Below are positions 45,293 through 54,511 of a stretch of DNA of 64,000 bases, in pieces. The translations under genes and the position numbers were made by a program. The stretch covers positions 4,092,001 through 4,156,000 of the forward strand of contig NZ_JAHOOZ010000001.1 of NCBI RefSeq assembly GCF_019075875.1, in the 5' to 3' direction. The DNA is from Novosphingobium sp. G106. GTDB lineage: Bacteria; Pseudomonadota; Alphaproteobacteria; Sphingomonadales; Sphingomonadaceae. The notes below the pieces were generated by a model. It was not told the DNA's origin. It made no database searches and saw only the letters and a list, made by a program, of their open reading frames with translations. Position 1 is the stretch's first letter. Every line of letters begins with the position of its first letter.

Positions 45293-45336
45293 TCGAGGAT
45301 TGAATCGGGCGCGGCTTGCGGCATGATGCGCGGGCC

Positions 45337-46222
45337 ATGCCTGATCTCATCTCGATCGCCTCGGGCGACCTCACCGCCCGGATCAACCCGTTCGGCGCCG
45401 AACTCTGGTCGCTGACCGACGGCGAGGGCCGCGAGTATATGACCGACGCCGATCCGGCGTTCTGGACCGGCCATGCGCCGCTGCTGTTCCCGATCGTCGG
45501 CGCGCTGAATGGGGGGGGAATATCGGCTCGGCGGCGAGACTTACGCGTTGCCCAAGCATGGTTTCGCACGCACCAGCCTGTTCACGTTGATCGAGCATGA
45601 CGCCGATTCAGCGCGCTTCCGGCTGACCGACAGTGCGGAAACTCGCGCAGTATATCCTTTCGCTTTCGCGCTCGACGTGGTTTTCGAACTCGACGGCCCG
45701 ACTCTCCACATAACCGCGACGGTGGAAAATCGCGGCGCAGAAGAATTGCCTTTCAGTTTCGGTTTTCACCCTGCCTTCGCCTGGCCGCTACCCGGAGGAG
45801 CGGTCAAGGCCGATCACCGCGTGACCTTTGCTGAACCTGAACCTCAGTCGATCCGCCGCATCGACCCATCGAGCGGCCTCGTCCTGCCTAATACCCAGCC
45901 AAGCCCACTTGTCGGGCACGAACTGTGGCCGACCGCAGATCTGTTCGAGCCCGACGCGCTGATCTGGGATGAACTATCCAGTTGGCATTTGACTTGGGGT
46001 GCACCGGGCGGATCGCTGTTGAATATCGCGTTTCCCGACACCCCGATGCTCGGTATCTGGCAGAAACCGGGAGCCCACTACCTGTGCATCGAGCCGTGGC
46101 AGGGTATTGCTGATCCGCAGGGTTACGCCGGCGACTTCTACGAAAAGCCGGGAGTGGTGATATTAAATCCAGGCACTTCAGAAGGATTTCGTATGTTTAT
46201 CACCGTTCAATCAGCCTCCTAG
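45337..46222 (+). CDS. Aldose 1-epimerase-family protein (GalM-like); single-base frameshift
   Basis: The start ATG 45337 encodes MPDLISIASGDLTARINPFGAE; the frame is lost in eight G (45511-45518). With seven G it continues as GGEYRLGGETYALPKHGFA into the frame ending at 46222, for 294 residues. It has the PKHGFAR loop and the FSFGFHPAFAWPLP segment with the catalytic-type His. Similar to the LacX/YihR-like branch. The second half has visibly lower GC3 than neighbouring genes. It would interconvert anomers of a hexose or hexose-phosphate. Confidence 0.78.
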
Positions 46223-46231
46223 TCCGTCCGT

Positions 46232-46303
46232 CCTGAGCTTGTCGAAGGACCGTTTTCATTCGCGCAGCTCGGGAGAAAAGGGCAGCCCTTCGACAAGCTC
46301 AGG
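46232..46303. repeat. Inverted pair of a 17-bp REP-like repeat upstream of prfC
   Basis: CCTGAGCTTGTCGAAGG at 46232-46248 and its exact reverse complement at 46287-46303, 38 bases apart. The pair can fold into a stem-loop between the galM-like gene and prfC. The same motif recurs after prfC. Confidence 0.85.
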
Positions 46304-46360
46304 GTGAATGGAGCGGGTGTTGGTGGACGTAACCGTCCGCCCGCGCTAACCGCGCGGCCC

Positions 46361-47899
46361 ATGAGTTCCAATCCCCCCCGTTCTAACCGGCGTACCTTCG
46401 CCATCATCTCGCATCCCGACGCCGGTAAGACGACGCTGACCGAGAAGCTGCTGCTGCAGGGCGGCGCGATCCATCTTGCCGGCGAGGTCAAGGCGCGTGG
46501 GCAGGCGCGGCGGGCGCGGTCGGACTGGATGAAGATCGAGCAGCAGCGCGGCATCTCGGTGACCAGCTCGGTGATGACCTTCGAGCGACAGGGCGTGACC
46601 TTCAACCTGCTCGACACGCCGGGCCACGAGGATTTTTCCGAAGACACCTATCGCACCTTAACCGCCGTGGACTCGGCGATCATGGTGATCGACGCGGCGA
46701 AAGGCATCGAGCCGCAAACCCGAAAACTGTTCGAAGTCTGCCGAATGCGTTCGGTGCCGATCATCACTTTCATAAACAAGGTCGATCGCGAGGGCCGCTC
46801 GCCGTTCGACCTGATGGACGAAGTGGCCGACGCGCTCGCGCTCGACGTCTGCCCGATGGGCTGGCCGGTGGGCATGGGCGGCGTGTTCCAGGGCGTGCTC
46901 GACATCACCACGGGCAAGGTCAGCCGACCCGAAGGCGACAGCCGCGAATTCCTCGGCAAGATCGACGATTCGCCCGAACTGCCACCCGAGATCGCCGACG
47001 AGGTCGAACTGGCCCAGGGCGGCTATCCCGAGTTCGACATCGAGGCCTATCGCCACGGCGACCTGACGCCGGTCTATTTCGGCTCGGCGCTCAAGAACTT
47101 CGGCGTGGCCGAACTGATCGAGGCGATCGCGAACTTCGCGCCACCGCCACGCCCGCAGCCTAGCGAGCAGGGCGTAATCCAGCCGGACGACAAGGAAGTC
47201 ACCGGCTTCATCTTCAAGGTCCAGGCCAACATGGACCCGCAGCACCGCGACCGCATCGCCTTCATGCGGCTGGTCTCGGGCACCTTCAAAAGGGGCATGA
47301 AGTTGACGCCCTCGGGCCTCGGCAAGCCGATCGCGGTCCATTCGCCGATCCTGTTCTTCGCGCAGGACCGCGAGATCGCCGACAGCGCCGAGCCGGGCGA
47401 CATCATCGGCATCCCCAACCACGGCACCTTGCGCGTCGGCGATACCCTGTCCGAGCAGAACAAGGTGCGCTTCACCGGCCTGCCCAACTTCGCGCCTGAG
47501 ATCCTGCGCCGCGTCGCGCTGAAGGACCCGACCAAGACCAAGCAACTCCGCAAAGCGCTCGACGATTTGTCCGAAGAGGGCGTGATCCAGGTGTTCTATC
47601 CGGAGATCGGCGCGCAGTGGATCGTTGGTGTCGTCGGTCAGCTCCAGCTCGAAGTGCTGATCAGCCGGCTCGAAGCCGAATACAAGGTCGAGGCGATGCT
47701 CGAACCCGCGCCGTTCGATACCGCGCGCTGGCTCAAGGGTTCGGACGCGGCGCTCAAGGGCTTCACCGATTTCAACAAGTCGAACCTCGCCAAGGACCGC
47801 GATGGCGATCCGGTGTTCATGGCGCGCTCGGCCTGGGACGTTTCCTACCAGCAGGAACGCAATCCGGAGCTGACTTTCAGCGCGACAAAGGAACGCTAG
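46361..47899 (+). CDS. prfC: Peptide chain release factor 3
   Basis: 512 residues from ATG 46361 (MSSNPPRSNRRTFAIISHP). GTPase motifs: SHPDAGKTTLTEK (G1), LLDTPGHEDFSEDTYR (G3) and FINKVDREG (G4). The RF3 signature ARGQARRARSDWMKIEQQRG is present before switch I. It recycles RF1/RF2 after termination. Flanked on both sides by REP-like pairs. Confidence 0.97.
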   Translation: MSSNPPRSNRRTFAIISHPDAGKTTLTEKLLLQGGAIHLAGEVKARGQARRARSDWMKIEQQRGISVTSSVMTFERQGVTFNLLDTPGHEDFSEDTYRTLTAVDSAIMVIDAAKGIEPQTRKLFEVCRMRSVPIITFINKVDREGRSPFDLMDEVADALALDVCPMGWPVGMGGVFQGVLDITTGKVSRPEGDSREFLGKIDDSPELPPEIADEVELAQGGYPEFDIEAYRHGDLTPVYFGSALKNFGVAELIEAIANFAPPPRPQPSEQGVIQPDDKEVTGFIFKVQANMDPQHRDRIAFMRLVSGTFKRGMKLTPSGLGKPIAVHSPILFFAQDREIADSAEPGDIIGIPNHGTLRVGDTLSEQNKVRFTGLPNFAPEILRRVALKDPTKTKQLRKALDDLSEEGVIQVFYPEIGAQWIVGVVGQLQLEVLISRLEAEYKVEAMLEPAPFDTARWLKGSDAALKGFTDFNKSNLAKDRDGDPVFMARSAWDVSYQQERNPELTFSATKER

Positions 47900-47906
47900 C
47901 GGGCGG

Positions 47907-47976
47907 CCTTCGACAAGCTCAGGCCGAGCGGGGTCGGGCTAAAAACAACATCCGCTCATGCTGAGCTTGTCGAAGC
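47907..47976. repeat. Inverted pair of the same REP-like repeat downstream of prfC
   Basis: CCTTCGACAAGCTCAGG at 47907-47923 and an almost identical inverted copy GCTGAGCTTGTCGAAGC at 47960-47976. It sits between convergent prfC and the sulfotransferase gene, where a folded transcript end could help termination. Confidence 0.82.
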
Positions 47977-47995
47977 ACAGGCCCAGCCGTCGACC

Positions 47996-48646
47996 TCAGA
48001 TTCCCGCTACGGCGCGCGCCTTTTCCGTATGCTGCCAGAACTCCTCGCGCGAATTGGTGCGCGGGAACGGCTCCGGCGGCGCCGGTACGCCCAGGAAGGC
48101 ACAGAGCGGCTCCCAGCCGTCGCTTGCTTCGAACTCGAGCAGGCGCGACGCCGGGATCGTCCGGCGAACGCCTTCGACGTGGCGCTCGAACGCGGCGATG
48201 ACGTTGTCCCGGCTGAAGTCGTGACCGAAGGTATTCTGCGATATGATCACCCCGCCGAAATACATCGGATGGTCTTCCGGCACCTTGTCGCCCGGCCCCA
48301 ACCCCATCAGTTGCATCGACTTCAGGATCGTCTCGCTCATGGACTCGTACCAGCGCTCGGGATCGCGCTTCGACAGGATAATCTTGGCATCGGGATAGCG
48401 GTTGGCGAGCTCGGCGTAGAAGTGGCAGCCCGGCCAATCGACGGTGGCATTGTAGCCAGCGAAGATCTCGTCCCATTCGACCGCCTCCCCGCGCGCCACA
48501 CGGTTCCAGTACGGCACCTGCGTCGCCGGATTGCCGAACACTTCGACCATGTGGTGGCACGGTCCGAATCCCAGCATTTCCAGCGCGGTCTTGAGCGTGA
48601 GCGTCCCCGTCCGGCCGAGGCCCGCACCGATCACCTTGAGCGCCAT
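47996..48646 (-). CDS. Sulfotransferase-family protein
   Basis: 216 residues from ATG 48644-48646 (MALKVIGAGLGRTGTLTLK); a longer frame to 48706 is less likely. The N-terminal GAGLGRTGTLTLKTALE loop corresponds to the PAPS 5'-phosphosulfate-binding loop. KIILSKRDPERWYESM corresponds to the 3'-phosphate-binding Arg region. This is the P-loop sulfotransferase type found in many bacteria and in eukaryotes. The acceptor is unknown; a surface glycan is one possibility. Confidence 0.82.
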   Translation of the reverse strand: MALKVIGAGLGRTGTLTLKTALEMLGFGPCHHMVEVFGNPATQVPYWNRVARGEAVEWDEIFAGYNATVDWPGCHFYAELANRYPDAKIILSKRDPERWYESMSETILKSMQLMGLGPGDKVPEDHPMYFGGVIISQNTFGHDFSRDNVIAAFERHVEGVRRTIPASRLLEFEASDGWEPLCAFLGVPAPPEPFPRTNSREEFWQHTEKARAVAGI

Positions 48647-48744
48647 GGCCCACCCCCTTGCTGCCTCCGCGGGAACGCGGTCGGCCTTGGCGGATTGTGT
48701 AGCCATTGCCGCCAGGGAGCAAGGGGCCTAGCCTGAAGCCGACC

Positions 48745-49449
48745 GTGGAACTCACTTTCGCCAGCTACAACATCCACAAGGCCGTGGGTCTCGACCGTCG
48801 GCGCGATCCGGACCGCATCCTTGCGATCCTGAACGAGACCGGCGCCGACGTGATCGCGCTGCAGGAGGCGGACCGGCGTTTCGGCCGGCGGGAGAGCGTC
48901 CTGCCGCTCGCGGCTATCGAGAGCCACACGCCCTATCGCGCGGTGCACCTGGGAATGCGACCCGATAGCATCGGCTGGCATGGCAATGCCCTGTTGGTTC
49001 GGCGCACCATCGAGGTGACCGAAGCCTGCGCGGTGCCGCTGCCCACGCTCGAGCCGCGCGGCGCGATCCGCGCCGACCTTGTGGTGGAAGGGCGCCGCCT
49101 TCGCGTCGTGGGCATGCACCTCGACCTCTCCGGCCTCCGCCGGCGGCAGCAGGTGCGCTCGATCCTCTCCCATGTCACGGATTGCGAGAACCCGGTCCCA
49201 AGCGTGCTGATGGGCGATTTCAACGAATGGGCGCGGCACGGCGGCTGCTTCCACGAGATCCCGCGCGATTGGCAGGTCCTCGCCCCTGGGCGCAGCTTCC
49301 CCTCGCGCCGGCCGGTGGCCCAGCTCGACCGTATCGTGGTCTCGGACGAATGGCGCGCCATCGCTACGGGGGTCCACCACAGCGCCCTTGCTGCGCGTGG
49401 ATCTGACCATCTGCCCGTCTGGGCAAGACTTGTGCTGCCTAAAATTTAG
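48745..49449 (+). CDS. Endonuclease/exonuclease/phosphatase-family protein
   Basis: 234 residues from GTG 48745 (VELTFASYNIHKAVGLDRR). EEP catalytic signatures: ASYNIH, IALQEADRRFG, VVGMHLDLSG, LMGDFNEW and RGSDHLPVWARL, which supply the metal Glu, the Asn/Asp pair and the Asp-His. It has no signal peptide. Small EEP proteins of this type act on phosphodiesters or nucleic acids; the substrate is unknown. Confidence 0.85.
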   Translation: MELTFASYNIHKAVGLDRRRDPDRILAILNETGADVIALQEADRRFGRRESVLPLAAIESHTPYRAVHLGMRPDSIGWHGNALLVRRTIEVTEACAVPLPTLEPRGAIRADLVVEGRRLRVVGMHLDLSGLRRRQQVRSILSHVTDCENPVPSVLMGDFNEWARHGGCFHEIPRDWQVLAPGRSFPSRRPVAQLDRIVVSDEWRAIATGVHHSALAARGSDHLPVWARLVLPKI

Positions 49450-49452
49450 GCA
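49436..49452. promoter_or_regulatory. Perfect 17-bp palindrome at the end of the EEP gene
   Basis: TGCCTAAAATTTAGGCA is symmetric around the central A and covers the EEP gene stop codon, about 85 bases upstream of the glnK sigma-54 promoter. It could be a regulator site; there is no U tract. Confidence 0.35.
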
Positions 49453-49536
49453 ACTGCCCACGATTCAGGCGCAGCCCGTGGCGCGTTCTTACAAGAGCGG
49501 GCGCGCGCGCCCTGGATTCTTTACGAATCCTTAAAT

Positions 49537-49552
49537 TGGCACACCCCTTGCA
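49537..49552 (+). promoter_or_regulatory. Sigma-54 promoter of glnK-amtB
   Basis: TGGCACACCCCTTGCA matches the -24/-12 consensus (TGGCAC, 5 bases, TTGCA) exactly, 47 bases before the glnK start. An inverted repeat GGATTC/GAATCC (49514-49530) lies just upstream. This indicates NtrC- and RpoN-dependent expression under nitrogen limitation; I do not see a clear NtrC box. Confidence 0.9.
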
Positions 49553-49587
49553 GTGACTCCCCCTGCCGGCGATCGGCCGGTGGCTAG

Positions 49588-49938
<351 letters not shown>

Positions 49939-49980
49939 CGAGCGCGTCCGACCCATCTTTCAACAGGGGGGGATTCCACC

Positions 49981-51477
49981 ATGATCCGCAAAATGATTTG
50001 CGGTGCTGGCGCGCTGGGCACTTCGCTCTTCGTCGCCACCACCGCCTGGGCGCAGGAGGCCGCGGCAAGTGCCGCTGCCGCCATCGCCACTGCTGCGCCT
50101 ACGCCTGAAGCCACCGCATCCGCCACCGCCGCCGCGACGACCCTGATCAAGGCGCCAACGGTCGCGCAGATGGCCACCATGGTCAACAAGGGCGACACCG
50201 CCTGGATGCTCGTCTCGGCCGCACTCGTCCTGATGATGAGCGTTCCGGCCCTGGCGCTGTTCTACGGCGGCCTGGTCCGCACCAAGAACATGCTCAGCGT
50301 GCTGATGCAGGTCTTCATGATCGTCTCGATCGCCGGCCTTGTCTGGTGCTGCTGGGGCTATTCGATGGCCTTCACCGGCGGCTCGACGCCGTTCGTCGGC
50401 GGCTTCTCGAAGGTGTTCCTGGCGGGCGTCTCGGGCTCGACCTATGCCGCGACGTTCTCGAACAACGTCTATCTGCCCGAGCTCGTCTTCGTCGTCTTCC
50501 AGATGACCTTCGCGATGATCACCCCGGCGCTCATCGTCGGCGCCTTCGCCGAGCGCGTGAAGTTCACGCCGCTGATGATCTTCATGGTCCTGTGGCTGAC
50601 GCTGATCTACTTCCCGATCGCGCACATGGTCTGGTACTGGGCCGGCCCGGACTTCCTGCCCGACGCCCCGACCGACTACGGCTATCTCTGGGGCATGGGC
50701 GCGCTGGACTTCGCCGGCGGCACCGTGGTTCACATCAACGCCGGTATCGCAGGCCTCGTCGGCTGCCTCATGATCGGCAAGCGCATCGGCTTCGGCAAGG
50801 AAGCCACGCCGCCGCACTCGCTGACCATGACCATGATCGGCGCCTCTCTGCTGTGGGTGGGCTGGTTCGGCTTCAACGCCGGTTCCAACCTTGAAGCCAA
50901 CGGCGTGACCGCGGTCGCCTTCATCAACACCATGGTCGCCACCTGCGCCGCAGCGGTGTCCTGGGCGATCATCGAGCAGCTGCACCACGGCAAGCCCTCG
51001 ATGCTGGGCGGTGCCACCGGTGCCGTCGCCGGCCTGGTCGCGATCACTCCGGCTTCGGGCTTCGCCGCGCCGATGACCTCGATCGTCCTCGGCCTCGTCG
51101 TCTCGCCGATCTGCTACTTCTTCGTCAGCGTCGTGAAGAACAAGTTCAAGTACGACGACACGCTCGATGTCTTCGGCGTGCACTGCATCGGCGGTATCAT
51201 CGGCGCCATCGGCACGGCCATCGTCGCCGACCCGGCCCTCGGCGGCCAGGGCTTCTTCGACTACACGAAGTTCCCCGCCGTAGCCGGCACCTACGACATG
51301 GGCGCGCAGCTGATCACCCAGATCAAGGCTGTGCTGCTCACGCTGGTCTGGTCGGGTGTCGGTTCGGCGATCCTGTACTTCATCGTCGACAAGATCTTCG
51401 GCCTGCGTCCCACCGAGGAGTCCGAGCGCGAAGGCCTCGACATAACGGAGCACGGGGAGCGCGCCTACAACTACTGA
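49981..51477 (+). CDS. amtB: Ammonium transporter
   Basis: 498 residues with a cleavable signal (MIRKMICGAGALGTSLFVATTAWAQ). An Ala/Thr/Pro-rich linker of about 55 residues follows, then 11 membrane helices. Conserved Amt features: ALALFYGGLVRTKN (Phe gate region), DFAGGTVVHINAGIAGL with the pore His, and GWFGFNAGS. Trimeric NH4+/NH3 channel controlled by GlnK. The Ala-rich linker is longer than in E. coli AmtB. Confidence 0.97.
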   Translation: MIRKMICGAGALGTSLFVATTAWAQEAAASAAAAIATAAPTPEATASATAAATTLIKAPTVAQMATMVNKGDTAWMLVSAALVLMMSVPALALFYGGLVRTKNMLSVLMQVFMIVSIAGLVWCCWGYSMAFTGGSTPFVGGFSKVFLAGVSGSTYAATFSNNVYLPELVFVVFQMTFAMITPALIVGAFAERVKFTPLMIFMVLWLTLIYFPIAHMVWYWAGPDFLPDAPTDYGYLWGMGALDFAGGTVVHINAGIAGLVGCLMIGKRIGFGKEATPPHSLTMTMIGASLLWVGWFGFNAGSNLEANGVTAVAFINTMVATCAAAVSWAIIEQLHHGKPSMLGGATGAVAGLVAITPASGFAAPMTSIVLGLVVSPICYFFVSVVKNKFKYDDTLDVFGVHCIGGIIGAIGTAIVADPALGGQGFFDYTKFPAVAGTYDMGAQLITQIKAVLLTLVWSGVGSAILYFIVDKIFGLRPTEESEREGLDITEHGERAYNY

Positions 51478-51567
51478 GTCAATTCAAGTTTGGCGGGGGA
51501 CGGGTTTTCCTCCTCTCCTCCCACTCGGACCCCGCCATCCGTTGTTCCTCCTGCGAACAGCAAACTA

Positions 51568-51605
51568 AAGGGCCGGAGCCAGCCGCTCCGGCCCTTCTTT
51601 TTTGT
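51568..51605 (+). terminator. Terminator after amtB
   Basis: AAGGGCCGGAGC (51568-51579) and GCTCCGGCCCTT (51585-51596) form a perfect 12-bp stem with a 5-base loop followed by CTTTTTTTTG. Confidence 0.95.
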
Positions 51606-51631
51606 CCGCGCCGGATGGAGGGAAGTAGGGG

Positions 51632-52063
51632 TCAGCTCTTGCCGCTGGCCAGCACGTCGCACAGCGCGCGCACCGGCGAAATGTCATAGCCCGCCTGCGC
51701 CGCCTGGCCGGCCAGCGCGTCGGGATTGGCGCCGCGGCTCGCTTCGGCCAGCGACCACAGCAGAGTCGACCGCGTGCCCGAGCGGCAATAGGCAAGCACC
51801 GGCCCGCCTGCATTTTCCAGCGCCTCGGCCATCGCCGTGACCTGGGCCTGGCTGAAACCGGCATGGGTCACCGGGATCGCGACATAGTTCAGGCCCGCGG
51901 CCCTGGCCGCCGCCTCGATCTCCGCGCCCGGCGTCTGGTCGTCGCTTTCGCCCTCGGGGCGGTTGTTGATGATCAGCGTGACGCCCTGCGCCGCGGCCGC
52001 CGCAATGTCCGCGAGGTCGATCTGGGGGCTGGCGAGGACGGAATCGGAAAGCTTGCGGAACAT
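51632..52063 (-). CDS. DUF442/TIGR01244-type PTP-fold sulfur transferase-like protein
   Basis: 143 residues from the ATG at 52061-52063 (MFRKLSDSVLASPQIDLADIAAAAAQG). It has the segment INNRPEGESDDQTPGAEIEAA and the phosphatase-type CX5R loop LAYCRSGTRSTLLW. These beta-lactamase-hydrolase-like proteins often fuse or pair with persulfide dioxygenases and may act in sulfur metabolism; no such partner is adjacent. A longer upstream frame lacks support. Confidence 0.83.
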   Translation of the reverse strand: MFRKLSDSVLASPQIDLADIAAAAAQGVTLIINNRPEGESDDQTPGAEIEAAARAAGLNYVAIPVTHAGFSQAQVTAMAEALENAGGPVLAYCRSGTRSTLLWSLAEASRGANPDALAGQAAQAGYDISPVRALCDVLASGKS

Positions 52064-52370
52064 CGGGCCATCTCCATCGCCGGATGAAAGTCGGGCGGCC
52101 TGCCTCTCTGCCAAGCCGTGACAGGGCTGGCAAGTCGGCCGCGGCGGCAAGCCGGGGCGCTTCCGAGACGAGTCACCAAAAGGGCACAAAATCCAATGCA
52201 TTCATGCGGCAGACATGATTCCGTTCGCCATTCGGCCGAATCTCGTATATGCCGCAACCTGCAGAGGAGAGCCCGCGCTTGCAGCGTGGAAGTTGGCCCT
52301 GTCGCTTGGCGCGATTCGTCCGCGTGGCCAAGCTCGTTGGAAGGGGCGAAGCGAAGGTATACTCCGGTTT
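52064..52370. other. Leader region of the cold-shock gene
   Basis: A 307-base region between the divergent PTP-like gene and the cold-shock gene. It is long enough to hold a structured 5' untranslated region of the sort used for cold-shock control. I can identify no clear promoter, and the frames through it lack convincing coding character. Confidence 0.4.
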
Positions 52371-53132
52371 ATGGGTTTCGATAGAGGTCGTCGCGGAAGG
52401 GGACGCGACAAACGGGACGGTTTCGGCGAAGAAGGCTTTGATCCCTTCGCAGGCGGCGGCGGCGACAGGTTCGGCGGTGGCGGCGATAGGTTCGGCGGCG
52501 GCGGTGGCGATCGCTTCGGCGGTGGCGGCGGACGCGGCGGCTTTGGCGGTGGCGCCGGTGGCGGCGGCGGACGCTTCGGCGGCGGCGGTGGTGGCGGCTT
52601 CGGCGGCCCCCGCGGCGGTGGCGGCGGCGGTGGCGGCATGCCCGCCCAGGTCGTTGGCCAGGGCAAAGGCGTCGTGAAATTCTTCAACTCGAACAAGGGC
52701 TTCGGCTTCATCCAGCGCGATGAAGGCGGCGAAGACGTGTTCGTGCACATCAGCGCGGTCGAGCGCGCCGGGCTGGAAGGCCTGGCCGAGGGCCAGCAGC
52801 TGGAATTCACGCTGGTCGATCGTGGCGGCAAGATCTCGGCGAGCGACCTCGTGGTCGTCGGCGACGTCATCCCCGTCGAGAAGCGCGAAGCCGCGCCGCA
52901 GCGCTCGCTCACCGGCGAGAAGGCTACGGGCACGGTCAAGTTCTTCAACTCGATGAAGGGCTTCGGCTTCATCACCCGCGACGACGGCCAGCCGGATGCC
53001 TTCGTGCATATCAGCGCGGTCGAACGTTCGGGCATGTCGGGCCTGAACGAGGGCGACCGGCTCGAATTCGATATCGAGGTCGACCGACGAGGGAAGTACT
53101 CGGCGGTCAACCTGGTGCCGCGTCAGGGTTGA
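52371..53132 (+). CDS. Two-domain cold-shock protein with a glycine-rich N-terminal region
   Basis: 253 residues from ATG 52371. Residues 1-100 are low complexity: basic [17 protein letters not shown], then repeats of DRFGGGG and GRGGFGG. Two cold-shock domains follow (about 103-170 and 187-252), each with an RNP1-like motif: [11 protein letters not shown] and [11 protein letters not shown], plus [11 protein letters not shown] / [11 protein letters not shown] as RNP2. Tandem CSDs are common in alphaproteobacteria; the RGG/FGGG-like head is unusual and resembles RNA-binding low-complexity segments. Probably an RNA chaperone. Confidence 0.9.
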   Translation: MGFDRGRRGRGRDKRDGFGEEGFDPFAGGGGDRFGGGGDRFGGGGGDRFGGGGGRGGFGGGAGGGGGRFGGGGGGGFGGPRGGGGGGGGMPAQVVGQGKGVVKFFNSNKGFGFIQRDEGGEDVFVHISAVERAGLEGLAEGQQLEFTLVDRGGKISASDLVVVGDVIPVEKREAAPQRSLTGEKATGTVKFFNSMKGFGFITRDDGQPDAFVHISAVERSGMSGLNEGDRLEFDIEVDRRGKYSAVNLVPRQG

Positions 53133-53190
53133 TCCCGTCCGCACCGCCCCTGGTGTTTGACCCGGGGCTCGCGACAGCATAAACGCGCGC

Positions 53191-53235
53191 AAATGGCGGC
53201 CCCCAAGAGTCTACGGACTCGGGGGGCCGCCATTT
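53191..53235 (+). terminator. Terminator after the cold-shock gene
   Basis: AAATGGCGGCCCCC (53191-53204) pairs with GGGGGCCGCCATTT at about 53222-53235, with an inner GAGTC/GACTC stem. It lies 58 bases past the stop and a T-rich stretch follows. Confidence 0.85.
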
Positions 53236-53317
53236 GTCGTTTGCGTTTCCCGAAGCATCGCAAAAGCCGCGATGCGACGATCAGACTTTCGATTTCGGAA
53301 TGCAGAGGAAATTGACG

Positions 53318-54511
53318 ATGTCCATCACCCCGCTCATGCCCGTCTATGGTCGGTGCGAGTTCCGGCCGGTGCGCGGCGATCACTGCCACCTGATCGGCGA
53401 GGATGGCCGCCGTTATCTCGATTTTGCCGCGGGCATCGCGGTCAATGCGCTCGGCCACTCGCACGCCGGCCTGATCGGCGCGATCCAGCGCCAGGCGGGC
53501 GAGCTGATGCACGTCTCCAACCTCTACGGCAGCCCGCAGGGCGAGCGCCTGGCCCAGCGGCTGGTCGACCTGACTTTCGCCGACACCGTGTTCTTCACCA
53601 ATTCGGGCGCAGAAGCCGTGGAATGCGCGATCAAGACCGCGCGTTCCTACCACCAGCACGGCGGCAACGAGCACAAGTTCGAGCTGATCACCTTCAACCA
53701 GGCCTTCCACGGACGGACCCTGGCAACGATCAGCGCCTCCAGCCAGGAGAAGATGCACAAGGGCTTCCTGCCGCTGATGCCGGGGTTCAAATACGTCGAG
53801 TTCGACGATCTCGACGCGGTGAAAGCGGCGATCGGACCCAATACGGCAGGCTTCCTGGTCGAGCCGATCCAGGGCGAAGGCGGCATCCGCACCGCGTCCG
53901 ACACCTTCATGAAGGGCCTGCGCGCGTTGGCGGACGAGCACGACCTGATGCTCGTACTCGACGAGGTCCAGTGCGGCTATGGTCGCAGCGGCACCTTCTT
54001 CGCCTACGAACAGTACGGCATAACGCCCGATATCGTCGCTTCGGCCAAAGGCATCGGCGGCGGCTTCCCGCTCGGCGCCTGCCTCGCCACCGAGAAGGCG
54101 GCGCGCGGCATGGTCGTGGGCGCGCATGGCTCGACCTACGGCGGCAACCCGCTGGCCATGGCCGCGGGCGAAGCGGTGCTAGATGCCTTCACCGCCGAGG
54201 AAGTGCTCGCCAATGTCCGCGACAAGAGCGCCAAGATCGTTGGCCGCCTCGAGCAGTTCATCGGCAACTATCCCGAACTGTTCGAGGAAGTCCGCGGCCG
54301 CGGGCTGCTGCTCGGCATCAAGCTCAAGGTCGAGCCGCGCGGCTTCGTCGCCCATCTGCGCGACAACCACCAACTGCTGACCGTCTCCGGCGGCGACAAC
54401 ACGCTGCGCGTCGTTCCCCCGCTTGTCATTGACGACAGCCATATCGACGAATTCATGGACAAGCTTTCGGCCGGCGCCGCGAGCTATCCGATGGAGCCTG
54501 CAGGAAAATGA
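53318..54511 (+). CDS. argD: Acetylornithine (succinyldiaminopimelate) aminotransferase
   Basis: 397 residues from ATG 53318 ([17 protein letters not shown]), with AGAGGA 9 bases upstream. A class III PLP aminotransferase: [16 protein letters not shown], the AFHGRTLAT motif, [14 protein letters not shown], and the PLP lysine in [13 protein letters not shown]. Followed by argF with an ATGA overlap. It makes acetylornithine in arginine synthesis and may also serve lysine synthesis. Confidence 0.96.
   Translation: MSITPLMPVYGRCEFRPVRGDHCHLIGEDGRRYLDFAAGIAVNALGHSHAGLIGAIQRQAGELMHVSNLYGSPQGERLAQRLVDLTFADTVFFTNSGAEAVECAIKTARSYHQHGGNEHKFELITFNQAFHGRTLATISASSQEKMHKGFLPLMPGFKYVEFDDLDAVKAAIGPNTAGFLVEPIQGEGGIRTASDTFMKGLRALADEHDLMLVLDEVQCGYGRSGTFFAYEQYGITPDIVASAKGIGGGFPLGACLATEKAARGMVVGAHGSTYGGNPLAMAAGEAVLDAFTAEEVLANVRDKSAKIVGRLEQFIGNYPELFEEVRGRGLLLGIKLKVEPRGFVAHLRDNHQLLTVSGGDNTLRVVPPLVIDDSHIDEFMDKLSAGAASYPMEPAGK

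Noticed and set aside
46232..47976. CRISPR array from the recurring CTGAGCTTGTCGAAGG motif
   Set aside because: Only four copies in inverted pairs around one gene, without regular spacers or cas genes.
49960..51453. 497-codon minus-strand frame opposite amtB
   Set aside because: Shadow of the amtB codon pattern; very rich in Asp, His, Arg and Gly and lacking a start signal.
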